DNA of 64,000 nt from Marthasterias glacialis (lineage: Eukaryota > Echinodermata > Asteroidea > Forcipulatida > Asteriidae): NCBI GenBank assembly GCA_911728455.2, contig OU452233.1, forward strand, positions 17,058,087 to 17,122,086. Direction: 5' to 3'. Position numbers and translations under genes: made by a program. Every line of letters starts with the position of its first letter. Within the stretch, counting starts at the first letter, position 1. This document shows positions 43,797-55,270 of the stretch, piece by piece. Below the pieces are notes generated by a model. The model had not been told where the DNA came from. It saw only the letters and a program-made list of their open reading frames with translations, and ran no database searches.

Positions 43797-46700
43797 GTAA
43801 GTATACCCCGGTTGTAGAGGTCCATTTTATTTTTAGTTCAACAAACATACACACCACACAACAGAATTATAAATGAACAGACATAATAGATCTATAAAAG
43901 TAACACTCCTGTTGTTTATTTCTTCTGTAATGGTGCTGCACCCTCAAAATTGTCCCACCTCTGAAGTTCAAAGGCTGTGCAAAGAGAATATTGCGAAAAC
44001 CCATCAATTAGTTTAAAAATGCAATCCACATTTCCACGGGACCACACTTAGAGGTGAAAGGCATGAGGAACCAAAAGTCCCACAAACACCAACGCAATAA
44101 GGCTTCTGTATATACAGAGGTTTGCCGTTTGGAAAGGAAAAACAATGCCCACACATAATGACCGATGGACTATTATAATTAAAGGGAACATTCATGCAAC
44201 GCAACACCTACAGTGTTGTAATTAGCGAGTAGTGATTCAAAAGACATGCAAACACTTCGCTCTGGAGCGGAACCCCGACACTCTATCGTAGCATACTGTC
44301 CGTCATTTTGTGGAGGCAACAGTTGTTCTACACGTTCTGTCACGAAATTGAACAAAAAAACCCGCACAATTTCAAGGGATATTTGAATCATAATTTTTCT
44401 GCTTTAGAAATATCTAGCCGACCACGATCATTTCATAACAAACGCCAATAGCCCTTTAACTGATTTCGCAAGTGGCCAAGGTTGAGCCAATAATATGTAG
44501 CCAATTGCACTTCCACTTTCGTTTCTGTGTTATACCCATTGAGCCTGAAATCCCGTCTGTAGGGTGCGCTTTAATAGCGGGGTTGCATTTTCTTAGCCCC
44601 CATGTACTATACTGTGTAGCAGCAGCGAAGCTAGGGTAAAATTTAAGGGGCACAAGAGGGCGCACCATTTTGTTTTCTAAGGGGACACTTCTGGCCAAAT
44701 AACTTTTTTGTTTTACTTTTCGTAAACCAGCCTTGTTTTCAGTGCTCTTGTCATGCCACTTACCATGTTATAATCTGACACGATGATAAACATACAGACA
44801 CACCGCCTTCGTGTAAATAGAAAAATGGTTTTCAAAAAAAAAAACCAAAAAACAAAACAAAACATTGACAATACTAAATGCCTGTAAATGAAGCTTACAA
44901 AATGTAATATTTGACTCTGATAATTTTTAATTAAAAAAGTTCAGGTTTCAAATGGGGGGGGGGGGGGCACGGGCAGCAATGCGGGGGGGGGGGGTACTTG
45001 CCCCCCGTGCCCCCCGTGTCCCCCCCCGTGCCCCCCCCGTGCCCCCCCCCCCCGTGCCCCCATCTTTTAGTTACGCCGCTGTTGTGTAGTCCCTTTAGTG
45101 CCCCATGTACATGTGGGCCTATACTATAGGCTTTCTACAGTCACGTGATCCCTTGTATAACGTCACCTTTGATCCTCCACTTCCCTCATCGCTGCTCATA
45201 ATTTATGTCCATTATTTGACACGTTCTTGTATTTTAGACACTTTCCATTCATCTTTTGCTGTCACCAACTGTATACATCTGATTCCCGTCTTATAACTTT
45301 TATGTGTCAGCGGCGTAGCCATGGGGGGTGGGGGGGGGGGGCATGCCCCAGAAATTTCCAGTGCCTCGAGGCGCACCCATGAAAAAAAGTAGGTACATGT
45401 AATTCATAAAAAAACATGGTACCTGGGCCCCCACTGAAAAGCCATGTCCCCTCCCCCTCCCTTGTGCCCCACCCCAGTAGAAAAATTCTGGCTACGTCGC
45501 TGATAAAGAGGCTTTAGGTCCGAACTTTGGCTGATTGGACCGAACAATGAGATTTAAATTGTTGCTAGCAATTTTTTTTTAGATTCAGGAAAACTAGTCT
45601 TTCATTTATAGGTATTGCACTTAAAGATAAAAAAAAAATGATTAGTGCCAGTAAATAAGCGAAAATGTGTTTTTGTCGGTGATCCCGACAATAATCTCAC
45701 ATTCATCAGCCATGTATATACAAACAATGTTTGCATTTTTTACGGTATGTATTTTGTGCATTGTCCGTGTGACATATATGCGATTTTTGTTGTATGTTTT
45801 TCGTTTTGAAACAGCATTATCTGTCAAAATTCTTTTAGAGAGAAAGTTAAAGAAGAAAAAAAAATCTTTTGGCACGAAATCGGGCAATGCAATTTGAAGT
45901 TATACCGCGGGGTTACAGTTTGCAATGTTTGTTTTTTTCTGTGAAAGTCATTGTGCGTTTTACCACAGATAAGCAGAGTGGACATTTTGTAGCATCACAT
46001 TTTGGAATAACATCGTTTGAATCAAATTATTTTGATATGGGAATTGTGTGGTCGAGCGCACGCTTACCGCCTGTCTTGTTGGACCTTGATTCCACAAGAA
46101 CCTCTGCCTGGAAATCAATTCATTATCCCGTCGTTTACCTTGGTCTTCTAAGACCAAGGTAAACGACGGGAAAAGGAATTAATTTTCATGAAGAGGTTAA
46201 GCATAATGGACATTTTGTAGCATGTTCTCCCCTAATCATATATTGGAATAACATCGTTTGATTTAGATTATTTTGATAAAAAAGTGAATTGTATATGATC
46301 GAGCGCACGCTTACCGCTTGTCTTTGACCTTGAGTCCACAAGAAGCTCTGCCTGAAAATCAATTCATTTTCCCGTCGTCTACCTTGGTCTTCTAAAGATC
46401 AGGGTAAACGACGGGAAAAGGAAGTGTTGTTACATTGTCAACGAATGAAGTTCCCATTTAAATGTAATACGCTTTTTGTCTTTTTATATCACGAATAATG
46501 TAATAAACATGTGTTTGTTTAGGGTGGTTTAGAGGAGAAATTCAGTCATTGTACAGCAATACCAAAAAGCAAGTTGTACCATTGAGGTACTATCTCCTTG
46601 GTTGTACATTAAAATTAAAAAAAAAATAGTTTTGCCCCCCCTAACAAAAAAAAAGTTGAATCCTACCAGTCCCCGCGGGCGTAAATACTGCGGGAGACCT

Positions 46701-49700
46701 CCCCGCATCGATACAACATTTTGTCCTTCCAAATGCGGTCTGTGGGGTCCTGAGAATGGGTTGTAAATGATATATCAACCTATGGTTGTTATACAAATAA
46801 GTACCCCCAAAAAGTGCTCAGATTTTTCTAAGATAAAGTGAGCAGAGGGGACCCCGAGGCGTAGCCAGGATTTTTGGGGCGGGGGGGGGGGCATTGCTAT
46901 TCAGTAGGGGGGGATTGTCCATTTCCTTTAATGATTAACATGTATCTGGGGTGTTTTTTCATGGGGGGGGGGGCGGTAACTGATAATTTATGGGGTGCAC
47001 ATGCACCCTAGGCCCCTGTGGCTACGCCGCTGAGGGGACCTTACCCCGGGCGCCAGGAACCCTAGCTGTGTGCACTGCACACGGCCACAACTATTCTACT
47101 TTTTTTTCTTCATTGTCTTATTGAAGTAAACAACGCTGGGATAAACGCGTGGGATTCGACTGACACGCCTTCCATAGAGGCTTGCCAGGAGGTATTTGAC
47201 GTGAACTTCTGGGGAGTAACTCGTATGATGAGGGCCGTGCTGCCCTCAATGAAGGAGAGACGATCTGGTAGAATCATCAACATAACCAGCTTTTTCACTC
47301 TCGAAAGTGAGTCTAGTCTATTTCTGTATATAATGCCACTTATGGATATCTTTAAAAAAAACACACACTCTTTTTGTCCGCCATACCACTCTTGCAAGGA
47401 GCCATCTTGCGGACAAATCTTTTTAGAGTAAAAAACATGTATTTTCACTAGATCCTGAGCAAAATTCACTACACTTTCACTTAAAAAATAGGTGGTGAAG
47501 AGTTAGTTTCACTCTCAAAAGAGCCAAACTGACACCACTCTGGCAAGCGAGTGACATGTTCATTCTTTTACATTTAGAGAGAGGCATGCCTATTGCAATA
47601 TTGAGTTTAACGTGTATAGAAGAAGAATGTTAAGTTTTTTTGTTTTTGAGGTAAACCCCCTTAAAAGGAGAAAAACCCACAAAGGTTATAATAGGGAAAG
47701 CTGACGAAAAACACAAGGCAATCCACACGCCACGCCTTGGTACGGTGTGTGTGCTCGAACCGCGGGTTCGGGTTGGATTCGAACCGGGGTCCACATAGAT
47801 TAAAGGCAGAGCAACGCCCTCAGCCAACCGCAGAGAAACACCCTTTTCGCCGTCTCAAACTCCGGTCCCCCATGCCTCCCCCGGCCGTGGGTGCCGCGGG
47901 CCTGCTCTGGCCCCAATGGGACCTGGAACAGGACGCTTCCCTTTCCAGGGACTCAGGATCTTTGCGGACCCGCCATATTAGGCTTAACTGGAGGCTCGCA
48001 TTAAAACCAAACTGAAGGGAATATAATTACCAAAATGTGCGTTTAAGGCATTACCTTTTTGGCACGCACCCCGTAAATCTGCTGTTCTGTAGTATTTTGT
48101 ATTTGACATGGACTTCCTTGGACTTTCTTCCAATAAAGCTCCTCATTTCCAAGCCTACTACACGGCCAGTAAGTTTGCGATTGACGGCATGACCCAGACG
48201 ATGGCTCCGCTGCTGAGGCTGTACAATATCTGGTAAGGAAATGTCCCCGTGGTATCAGATGGCTGGGAAGAGGGTTTGTTAGCCGATAGCATGCATTTGG
48301 TGTATTAAGGGTTAGTAATCCAATCGCTCCCGCTATATCTCACGAGAGCTTCGATTTACACACACACTCAGCTTTCGTACGGAAGCGATATGCCGCCAGG
48401 TGATTAAAACAATCTCACTCTTATCGTGTACGTACACGATAATTCACAACTTATTGTGTACGTACATGGCAAGTTATGTACGTACACGATAAGTTCAAAC
48501 GTATTGTGTACGTACACGATAACTATCGTGTACGTACATGATAACATCTTGGAAATCAGTTAATGGTTTGTAGCTTTGATGTTTTATAAAAAAAAAAACA
48601 TAAATAAATAAATAAAATGAATCGAAAAAAAAATAGTAAAAATACCATGTGAAAAAAGTCGCCGCGTAGGTAGTGTCCATTAATTATAACATCGTAATTT
48701 ACGGGGCGTTTCAAAAGTTGCGCACAGGGGAGCAGAGGAGCGTTCCCACGGGCATATGCCTGCGGTCCAATGGACCGCCGGAACGTTCCGCTGGACCACG
48801 AGATCAAGCCGAAATAAGAACGTTCCGTGGGAACGTTCCGTATGTACCATTATTCGCAGTTGGTTCACTCATTGATCATGTATACCGAGAAAAAGTTTTG
48901 TACGGGCCTGTGACAATCGCCAGAATTATCTCGCTCTTTTAACAAATTCTCATTCGACCCTTCATCCTCAAGGGTGCTTAAAGCAATGGTGCTCAAGCTT
49001 GCTTGTGAAAATCGTAGCGAAGGTTTCGGTCAATTTAATAAAGCCGTTATCTTGAGTATTTCTTGAGCTACGATCGTCGCAGCACTATTGTAGAATACAG
49101 ATACTGCATTACGTTGGCAGATGGAGGGCCCCGTATTATGTTGAATTTTGTTTTACACCCCCAGGCGTTGGCTGAATTTCGCCCCAACAATTTTACCGGG
49201 ATTGACCATGTACGCTTAAATAATAATGTCAGGCTCCCTACAACGAGCCTCATTTAGGAGTACAATACAAAACATGCCCACCAAGCCGTGGAGCGGGGGA
49301 GGGGTGGGGGGCAAAAAATTCAGACTTTCCGTCATTTAGTTTACTTAATTTCTTCAAGTGTATCTTGACAGTACTGCTCTATAGAATTAGCAAGCATTAA
49401 CATAACGACGGCCAACGTAGGAGGGATTCTACCGCCGAACTTTCAGCTCGGTGTCATCAAAACAATAAAAAAAAAATAATAATAAAAAAAAACACCGAGC
49501 AAAATGAAAACAAAACCAAATGTAAAACATGAAAATCAAATAAATCATTTTTCCTTTGACATCAGTACTTGGTTGCCGTTGAATTGTCAACACATAGGTC
49601 AACTAGAATATTTCTTTCTAGAAAACCTGAATATTAATAATAACGAAAACGTTATTTTTTTTTTAAATGTCATCTGTCAACACAACACAGGCCCAAATTC

Positions 49701-50409
49701 GCAATTTGACCACATCGTACAGGTCCAGCCGAATGTTCCATTGGAACGTTCCTACGAGAGAGAATACTGTCAGAACGTTCTAGCGGAACGTTCCCGCGGT
49801 CCAACGGACCGGTCGATATATCGAAGTTAGAATACTCTACCGGTCCAATTAGAACGTTCCGACCGTTCCGACTTTTGAGACGCTCTGCAGCACTTTTTTG
49901 TTTGAATTTCTACTTTCTAAATATTTCTACAGATTGTGTTTTGTTTATTTTGTTAAATTTGTTTGTACTTTTCACATTGCGAAAAAAAAAATGAAACGCC
50001 TCGTCTAAATAGGCTACAGTTCGGATATGTTTTATTCTAAATCAGCCGTGCTTGTCTTTTCCTCTCTCTATTCAGGGCCATTCTTGTTCAGCCCGGCTTA
50101 GTCCTCACCGATATGACCAAAGGTTTGGAAAATTTTGCAGAATTCGTCACCGGCGTACCCAAGATGGCGGGCTTCGATGACGTAGCCACTGAAGCCTTCG
50201 CGTACAGCTTGACCCTAGAACCAACACAGAAGAAGATCGCTGCTGTGCAGAGCCCAGACCAAGTGGCAAACGTCATCAAGGAAGCTGTGCTAAGCGAGAA
50301 GCCGAAGCTTTGGTACCGTACCAGCGAACTCGTGGAGCAGTTGGCAGCGAGTAAACTGGTTCAGACGGACGGAGACAGTCTCTACAATTTGCTCTCCCCG
50401 AAACAATAA
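43514..50409 (+). CDS. Short-chain dehydrogenase, 17beta-HSD1/RDH8-like, four exons
   Basis: An NAD(P)-dependent oxidoreductase of the classical SDR superfamily, probably acting on steroids or retinoids. Exons: 43514-43796, 47127-47306, 48139-48232, 50076-50409; all GT-AG and in phase, 296 residues (family 300-330). Motifs: cofactor loop TGCSAGIG (10-17), VNNAG (95-99), Asn121 in DVNFWG, Ser149 in NITSFF, Tyr162 and Lys166 in YYTASK, then VQPGLVLTDM. The TGCSxGIG loop and YATMRDP after it are typical of the HSD17B1/RDH8 branch. Start ATG is preceded by ccccaaaa. Substrate cannot be told from sequence; a plain SDR of another branch is possible. Confidence 0.93.
44610..45085. mobile_element. 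G/C-run element with gcggcgta-type ends
   Basis: agcagcgaagctaggg on the left and tagttacgccgctg on the right are imperfect inverted ends; long G and C runs inside. Direct repeat tgtgtag at both borders. Intron 1 of the SDR. Confidence 0.55.
45307..45504. mobile_element. MITE with cagcggcgtagcca ends
   Basis: cagcggcgtagcca and tggctacgtcgctg are inverted; a G run follows the left end. Confidence 0.7.
45980..46420 (+). repeat. 228-bp tandem duplication, each ending in a hairpin
   Basis: ggacattttgtag at 45980 and 46208; shared ggaataacatcgtttga and gagcgcacgcttaccgc. Hairpins lie at 46127-46170 (21-bp perfect stem, 2-nt loop) and 46371-46415 (imperfect). SDR intron 1. Confidence 0.9.
46854..47031. 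mobile_element. MITE with gcggcgtagcca ends and 9-bp target duplication
   Basis: gaggcgtagcca and tggctacgccgct are inverted; gaggggacc flanks both sides (46845-46853, 47032-47040). It ends 96 bp before SDR exon 2. Confidence 0.8.
47127..47306 (+). CDS. SDR exon 2
   Basis: VNNAGINAWDSTDTPSIEAC to SGRIINITSFFTLE. Acceptor attgaag, donor gtgagt. The acceptor's pyrimidine tract is the tttttttctt stretch before it. Confidence 0.92.
47640..47880 (-). mobile_element. SINE-like fragment, second family
   Basis: cgaaccggggtccacatag and gccctcagccaacc match the reversed head of the 62080-62290 copy; the left part has gaaaaacccacaaagg. Confidence 0.6.
48139..48232 (+). CDS. SDR exon 3 (YxxxK)
   Basis: TPHFQAYYTASKFAIDGMTQ to LRLYNIW. 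Acceptor ccaataaag (weak), donor gtaagg; phases fit both neighbours. Confidence 0.9.
48421..48545. repeat. Tandem palindromes on tatcgtgtacgtacacgata
   Basis: A perfect 22-bp palindrome at 48421-48442 is followed by four variants sharing gtgtacgtac or tgtacgtac. SDR intron 3. Confidence 0.9.
48703..49887. mobile_element. Inverted-end element rich in GAACGTTC motifs
   Basis: Ends gcgtttcaaaagt and acttttgagacgc are inverted. Near both ends lie blocks of gaacgttc, ggtccaatggacc and gcggtccaacggacc. The middle is unique AT-rich sequence. Probably a non-autonomous DNA transposon. SDR intron 3. Confidence 0.65.
50076..50409 (+). CDS. SDR exon 4 (C-terminal, stop)
   Basis: AILVQPGLVLTDMTKGLENF to LYNLLSPKQ, then TAA. 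Acceptor tctattcag. C-terminal substrate part. Confidence 0.92.
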
Positions 50410-50580
50410 TTATGTGTGTTTAGTCCCTCCTCGCTGCAGACCTTGATCACCGGGAGTGGGGGGGGGGGTGAGGGCAATTTCATAGAGCTGCTTTACAGTA
50501 AGCAATTTGTTTATGCTAACTACAGCAGAAAAACTGGCTGAAGCGTAAGTGTCGCAGTAGCAAGACAATATAGGTGGCCT

Positions 50581-50722
50581 GGGGTGGATTTCACAAAACT
50601 TGTCATAACTTATGACTATAGTCTTAACTAATAACTTATAACTAGTCCTATAAGTTAAGACTAGTTACTCGTCCTAACTCGAGACAAGACTAGTCGTAGC
50701 GCTTTGTGAAATCCACCCCTGC
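50581..50722. mobile_element. MITE with ggggtggatttcacaaa ends
   Basis: ggggtggatttcacaaa and tttgtgaaatccacccc are perfect inverted ends; inside, repeats of ttaactagtc-type motifs. Just past the SDR 3' end. Confidence 0.85.
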
Positions 50723-51960
50723 AGCTTGTTCGTTTACAAAGGACTTGTATTGTTACGTTATTCATTTTCCTACAGTAAGTACCAGAAGATAGCATGCCTT
50801 TTTCGCGTGCTTAAGGTATTAGAGCAGCGATATGAAACGAAAAGGGCACAGTTTAAGCACAAAATCGGCCGTATAAGCAGCTGTGTGAAGTTGGACCCAG
50901 CACCCGATGTCTAGTTGCCTGCACTACGGTTATAACTAAAAACCATAACAGCAACAGAGCTGTTCCTGTCTCCAAAATTGACCCATTATAACATGCAGAT
51001 GATGTGAAAGTGACAAGTCTCTGCGGTATTCAGAAAGTGAGATATATTTTTTATGAAGTTTAAGAGTACGTCATCGACAACTATCGCAAAATGGTGCTTT
51101 TCTGAGGCCTTCAGCTGAACTCACTTGCCATACACATTTCCCCGCACAAACAGTCGGTAAAATTGTTCTTTGGTTTGCTGTGACGCTTTGTATGCATTTA
51201 ACACTCTTACCAACCCCAACTGACAACTTTCTTTCCTCATTTTTACACCAAGATGACAAGGTAAAATTTGCATATTTAAAAGTCCGTGTAACTGAAAAAC
51301 TGCTTCATTTTCAATCATTCAATATTACCTAAACATGTTTAAACACGCTGTAATTAATTTAATGCGGAATTTGACCAATCTATTGATTACAGTTAGGATA
51401 CCTGTTACATAAAGTTATATCTTTGACCAAATCTGATGATTATAACAAACGTCCTTATTGTCATCATTAAATAAGTTGAAGACGCCCGCTCGTTATCATC
51501 ACCCGACGACTATTTCTGTACAACGCATGCACAGGTCAAAGTTGATCTTTTGTGGCACGAATTTGTTTGTTGCGCGTTGACGAGTGGGCGTCTTGAAACT
51601 GGCAAATAAATTAAGTGTGATATAAAAAATAGATAACAGTAAAGTTTAGTACAGTATTTAGATTAAATTATAACACACCTCTCCCTGGTTCTTAATCCTG
51701 ATTGGCTGTAACACGGTCGCGTGGGGGTGAACTAATATAGCCTAGTGCATGAAATCTGCACCACACGCACCGCACGCGCTTCGTTTGGGGGAAATAGTTC
51801 ACAGAGCGGGAAATAGTTTCAAAAACCCCAAACTATTGACTGGTAAACAGCGCCCTAAAGCAAACGAAAATGGCGGCGTCTGCGGATCGAGAAGAATTTC
51901 CGGCCAAGAAACCGTGATTTACTCTTGTAACCGACATTTTGGACTGAGGTGTGTTATAAA

Positions 51961-52103
51961 ACACATATGGACTGGCATTATTCGGGCAATAGTGCACCTC
52001 TATGCACCCCTCGGCCTCGGGAAATAGGACCCTCTCCTGGTCACTCACAGGCCCTCGGGTTGCATAGACGTGCACTATTTCCCTCACTACCAGTCCATAT
52101 GTG
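51961..52103. mobile_element. Foldback element
   Basis: cacatatggactgg and ccagtccatatgtg enclose about 50-bp arms with caatagtgcacctctatgca pairing. Confidence 0.75.
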
Positions 52104-52494
52104 TATACTATAGATTAACACTATACTGCAGTAAGTGGTGCAAAATTAAACGAAGTTGACAATTATACAAGCATCTTGTGAGAGACATTAAAAGTGAAAT
52201 CGGCAAAAGTATCGGCATGGCATGCGATGGTCTGTGCGTAACAAAATAGACACTGTGTGGAAATAGGGCCTCAACAGAAAGACCAAACTAGACCCTTTAA
52301 ATCAACTGTTACAGTCTGTCACGCAGCTCTGATACATGGGCAGTTACACTGAGGTGTTAATTTGATCGTTTGGTATATGACAACACCAACATGGTGTTAA
52401 TTTTACCAACGATAAAGCAATGGGGATAACTGACAGCATGTTGGTGTTTTTATAATATAGATACCAATATAGAGAATCAATTTAACACCCCAGT

Positions 52495-52770
52495 TTTTTT
52501 GCAATGTACAAGGGAATTGGAAGGGAAACTAGATGTGGGTGTTTTACAAGACTTCTAAGGAAGCGTGAAATTGTACATTTTGGAGTCAATATTATGACAA
52601 GTACTGAACTGTATGACAAAGCACCAAAACTGTCCCATAATATACAACAACGTCGTCTCAAACTAGCAGGGGACTCATACATGAACACCAAAGAGCCACA
52701 GTCTCTCAACTTATCACCTGACCACCAAAACATGGTGAGAAATAAGCCCTGGAAGGGACAGTGGTAAGAA
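52495..52770 (+). mobile_element. LINE relic, C-terminal coding piece
   Basis: The translated frame resembles the end of non-LTR RT proteins: CGCFTRLLRK, STELYDKAPKLSHNIQQRRL, KLAGDSYMNTKEP, SLNLSPDHQN. Decayed and short. Confidence 0.45.
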
Positions 52771-53494
52771 AGAAAAAACAAAGAAGAAGAATAACAAGAA
52801 AAAAACAAAAACAAACAAACCAAACATACAGGGGCTAAATCGTTCAGAACAACTACTTCCGTTTCCCTCCGCCATCTTTAATCTATTGTTGTGGGTGGGT
52901 CGTACGCATGCGTGAAATGACCTCTAATGGCTTAGCTAATTCCTTCCAACGAATTACTAATTCGTTTGAACAGATGACTCATTCGCCCTGCGCTCCCCCC
53001 TCTAATTATGCCACTGTGGTGGCAGCAGACGTACCACGCAATAATGCTTCCCATTGTTTACTTAGACCATGTCCAAATTCACGGGCTATGGCTGGACATA
53101 ACATGCCTGTGTGCCAATGTAAGCTGCTAGCGGCTGCAGTCAATTCCCATTGACTTATTTATTATTATTATTATTTGCGCGTTATTTACGGGTGTAGCCA
53201 AGTAATTCGGCTACAGTTTTAGCTCTGAGCAAGACGCCATGCCCTGAATAATAATATTGACCCGGTGAGTCTGCTGCCACCTAGCGTCTCAAATAGTCCC
53301 CCATTGCATACAACCGCAGGATAGGGTTGTTGAGGTAATATGATGTATCAGCAGTGGCTACGGCTGGATCGTGAAAAGGCCTACCCTAAAACGTTGCCGC
53401 AGCAGCCACAGCCCATAGGTTCAGCCAAAGTCACTTGATTCGGACACGGCCAGCTATACATCTGTATCGCTGTCCGGAATACGGCACATGTATT

Positions 53495-54481
53495 TTATGG
53501 ATTCACAGACAACTGCGTTGCTAATGTTGAGAGTCCCACATCGTTATTACCTAATTCACCTTTGCATGAAAACAGCTTCCTCATTCCTTTTTGAAACTGC
53601 TTGTACTTAAAAGCATAAATGATTGGGTTGATGGCAGAGTTGGCTGCAACCAGGGCTATGGAAACAATTAGATGAACAGATGTTGGATCTGAAGGGAAAC
53701 CGAGAGTAGAGGCGAGCAGCAGTGACGTGTTAAGGGTCCAGCATGCGACGTAGGCAATGAACACGATGACCAGCGTCTTGAAGGTGTTCCGTCTGGCTCG
53801 AAGTAGAGACTCATCGGCCGACTCCTGTGCTTGACCCGATGTCCCGGCTCCCACAGCGACGTCGGGCCCCATGATGCGAGCGAGCCGTTTGGCGCTCCGC
53901 TTGAGCTCCACGGTGATGTGGATGTAGGCAACGAGCATCGAGACTACGGGGATGAAATACTGAAAGCCCGGTATCAGGATCCCGACAACGCGGAGCTTTT
54001 CATCGAAGAAATGCACGCACTGGCCTTCTTGATAACGGAAAATTTCCGAGGCATAGAGGGCGACGGAGAATCCAGCTACCCAGACGAACATGATGACAAT
54101 GGTCGCTCCAAGACGGTGACAGACTTTCTGAAACTTGAAAGGATAAACTATAGCCAGGTATCTCTCAAAGGTGAGGGCCACTAGATTGAATGATGACGTA
54201 ATGTAGCAAGCCCACAGGAAATATTGGGAGATCCAAATTCGACAGAGAAGAACTCCATCAATTCCTGAAGGTAGGATCTCAGGAACCAGAACAACACTGC
54301 TCAGCAACATGAAGACGGAGCCAAGGAAGTCCACGGTAGCTTGATTGAAGATGAAGGCGTTGGTTAGGGTGTGCATGGCTGGGGTCCGCCAGATGACAAC
54401 GAGGACCAAGCAGTTTCCCAACATGCCTATAGCGCCCACAATAGTTTGAATAATGGCGACCGGGGACGTGTTGAACGCCAT
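53495..54481 (-). CDS. Rhodopsin-family GPCR, peptide-receptor-like orphan
   Basis: A seven-helix receptor of 328 residues in one coding exon, at the cell surface. Seen: TM1 GNCLVLVVIW, TM2 NAFIFNQATVDF, Cys before TM3 (LLCRIW) and its loop partner (GQCVHF), TM3 end FERYLAI (ERY in place of DRY), TM6 YVACWTLNTS, TM7 NSAINPIIYAFKYKQF, short C-tail with Cys for palmitoylation (LFSCKG). The usual TM6 proline (CWxP) is replaced by Leu. An acceptor, tttcatacag, lies at 54510, so the upstream Met at 54523 is likely intronic and the ATG at 54481 in a good context (ggccATGg) is preferred; a 5' UTR exon is expected further upstream. Ligand unknown; echinoderms have many such receptors. Confidence 0.9.
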   Translation of the reverse strand: MAFNTSPVAIIQTIVGAIGMLGNCLVLVVIWRTPAMHTLTNAFIFNQATVDFLGSVFMLLSSVVLVPEILPSGIDGVLLCRIWISQYFLWACYITSSFNLVALTFERYLAIVYPFKFQKVCHRLGATIVIMFVWVAGFSVALYASEIFRYQEGQCVHFFDEKLRVVGILIPGFQYFIPVVSMLVAYIHITVELKRSAKRLARIMGPDVAVGAGTSGQAQESADESLLRARRNTFKTLVIVFIAYVACWTLNTSLLLASTLGFPSDPTSVHLIVSIALVAANSAINPIIYAFKYKQFQKGMRKLFSCKGELGNNDVGLSTLATQLSVNP

Positions 54482-54784
54482 GGCCTTAATTAGGGTCTCT
54501 CTTTCACTCCTGTATGAAAACAATTAATAAATTATTATTATTATTATTATTTTTTTCACAGATGCTCACTGTGTTAAGTAGTAAAAATCTCAACATTTGC
54601 AGAAATGAAACCAACGAGGTGCTTTATGGGAGAAATTATAACGACTGATAACATTATTTGTATAGATGAATATATTTTGATACCTAATGAAGATAGGAGA
54701 AAGTTAAAAGGCGTCTTGGGTCATCCGTTGGTTTATGTTTTTGAATCTCAATTTTGTTGTAAACAAAGAGAAAATTGACCGGAG

Positions 54785-54852
54785 CAGGGTTTCAACCAGA
54801 CTCCCGGATTAACGTACCCTGGGCTCTACCAGCTGAGCTATCCAGCCCTACA
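54785..54852 (-). mobile_element. tRNA-like SINE head
   Basis: Minus strand: gctggatagctcagctggta (A box) and gtctggttgaaaccctgctc (B-box-like). Not a good cloverleaf, so not called as a tRNA gene. Confidence 0.6.
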
Positions 54853-54884
54853 CAGGCGGTCTTCCTTTTAGAAGAGTTAATTTT

Positions 54885-55070
54885 GACCCCAATATTGGCG
54901 TCGATATTTGCTACAACGGCAAAATCGTGAATTGAGACGACGAAAATTGGCGTCAATATTTGCGACTTTGGGTAAATATCGTGAAAATTGACGCCAATAT
55001 TCCCGTTACCTATTGGCGACAAGGGCAAAATCGTGAATATCGACGGCAATAATTATTGGCGTCAATATAT
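54885..55070. repeat. Cluster of attggcgtcaatatt motifs upstream of the GPCR
   Basis: Five or so copies in both orientations: caatattggcgtcgatattt, attggcgtcaatatttg, attgacgccaatattccc, tattggcg, attggcgtcaatatat. aaaatcgtgaat recurs between them. Confidence 0.75.
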
Positions 55071-55134
55071 GCATATGCGATGTCCCTTCAAACCAAACAT
55101 ACGAGACAACCAGGGAAGTATGATACAATCTCAG

Positions 55135-55270
55135 CTGTAATTTAGCTCTATGGATACGCTGGTGGAGCGCCGGTACGTTATTCTGGGGGTCGCAGGTTCA
55201 AATTCCAAGCTCCAGTCAACTTGTCTAGTTTGTTCACGCCCAAGTTGAAATCAGATTTACGTGGTCGGTT
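55135..55270 (+). mobile_element. tRNA-like SINE, same family, plus strand
   Basis: tagctctatggatacgctgg and tggagcgccggtacgtta, then ggggtcgcaggttcaaattc. ggtacgtta is shared with the 54785 copy. Confidence 0.6.

Noticed and set aside
48421-48545. CRISPR-like array
   Set aside because: Palindromic tandem repeats in an animal intron, with uneven spacers and no associated genes.
53831-54184. 117-codon plus-strand frame
   Set aside because: Shadow of the GPCR coding sequence on the other strand.
54482-54523. Upstream Met (MFSYRSE) as the GPCR start
   Set aside because: An acceptor-like site at 54510-54511 lies between it and the receptor; the ATG at 54481 has better context.
54785-54852. tRNA gene on the minus strand
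   Set aside because: A box fits but the B box and stems are poor, and a sister copy lies at 55135; called SINE-like.
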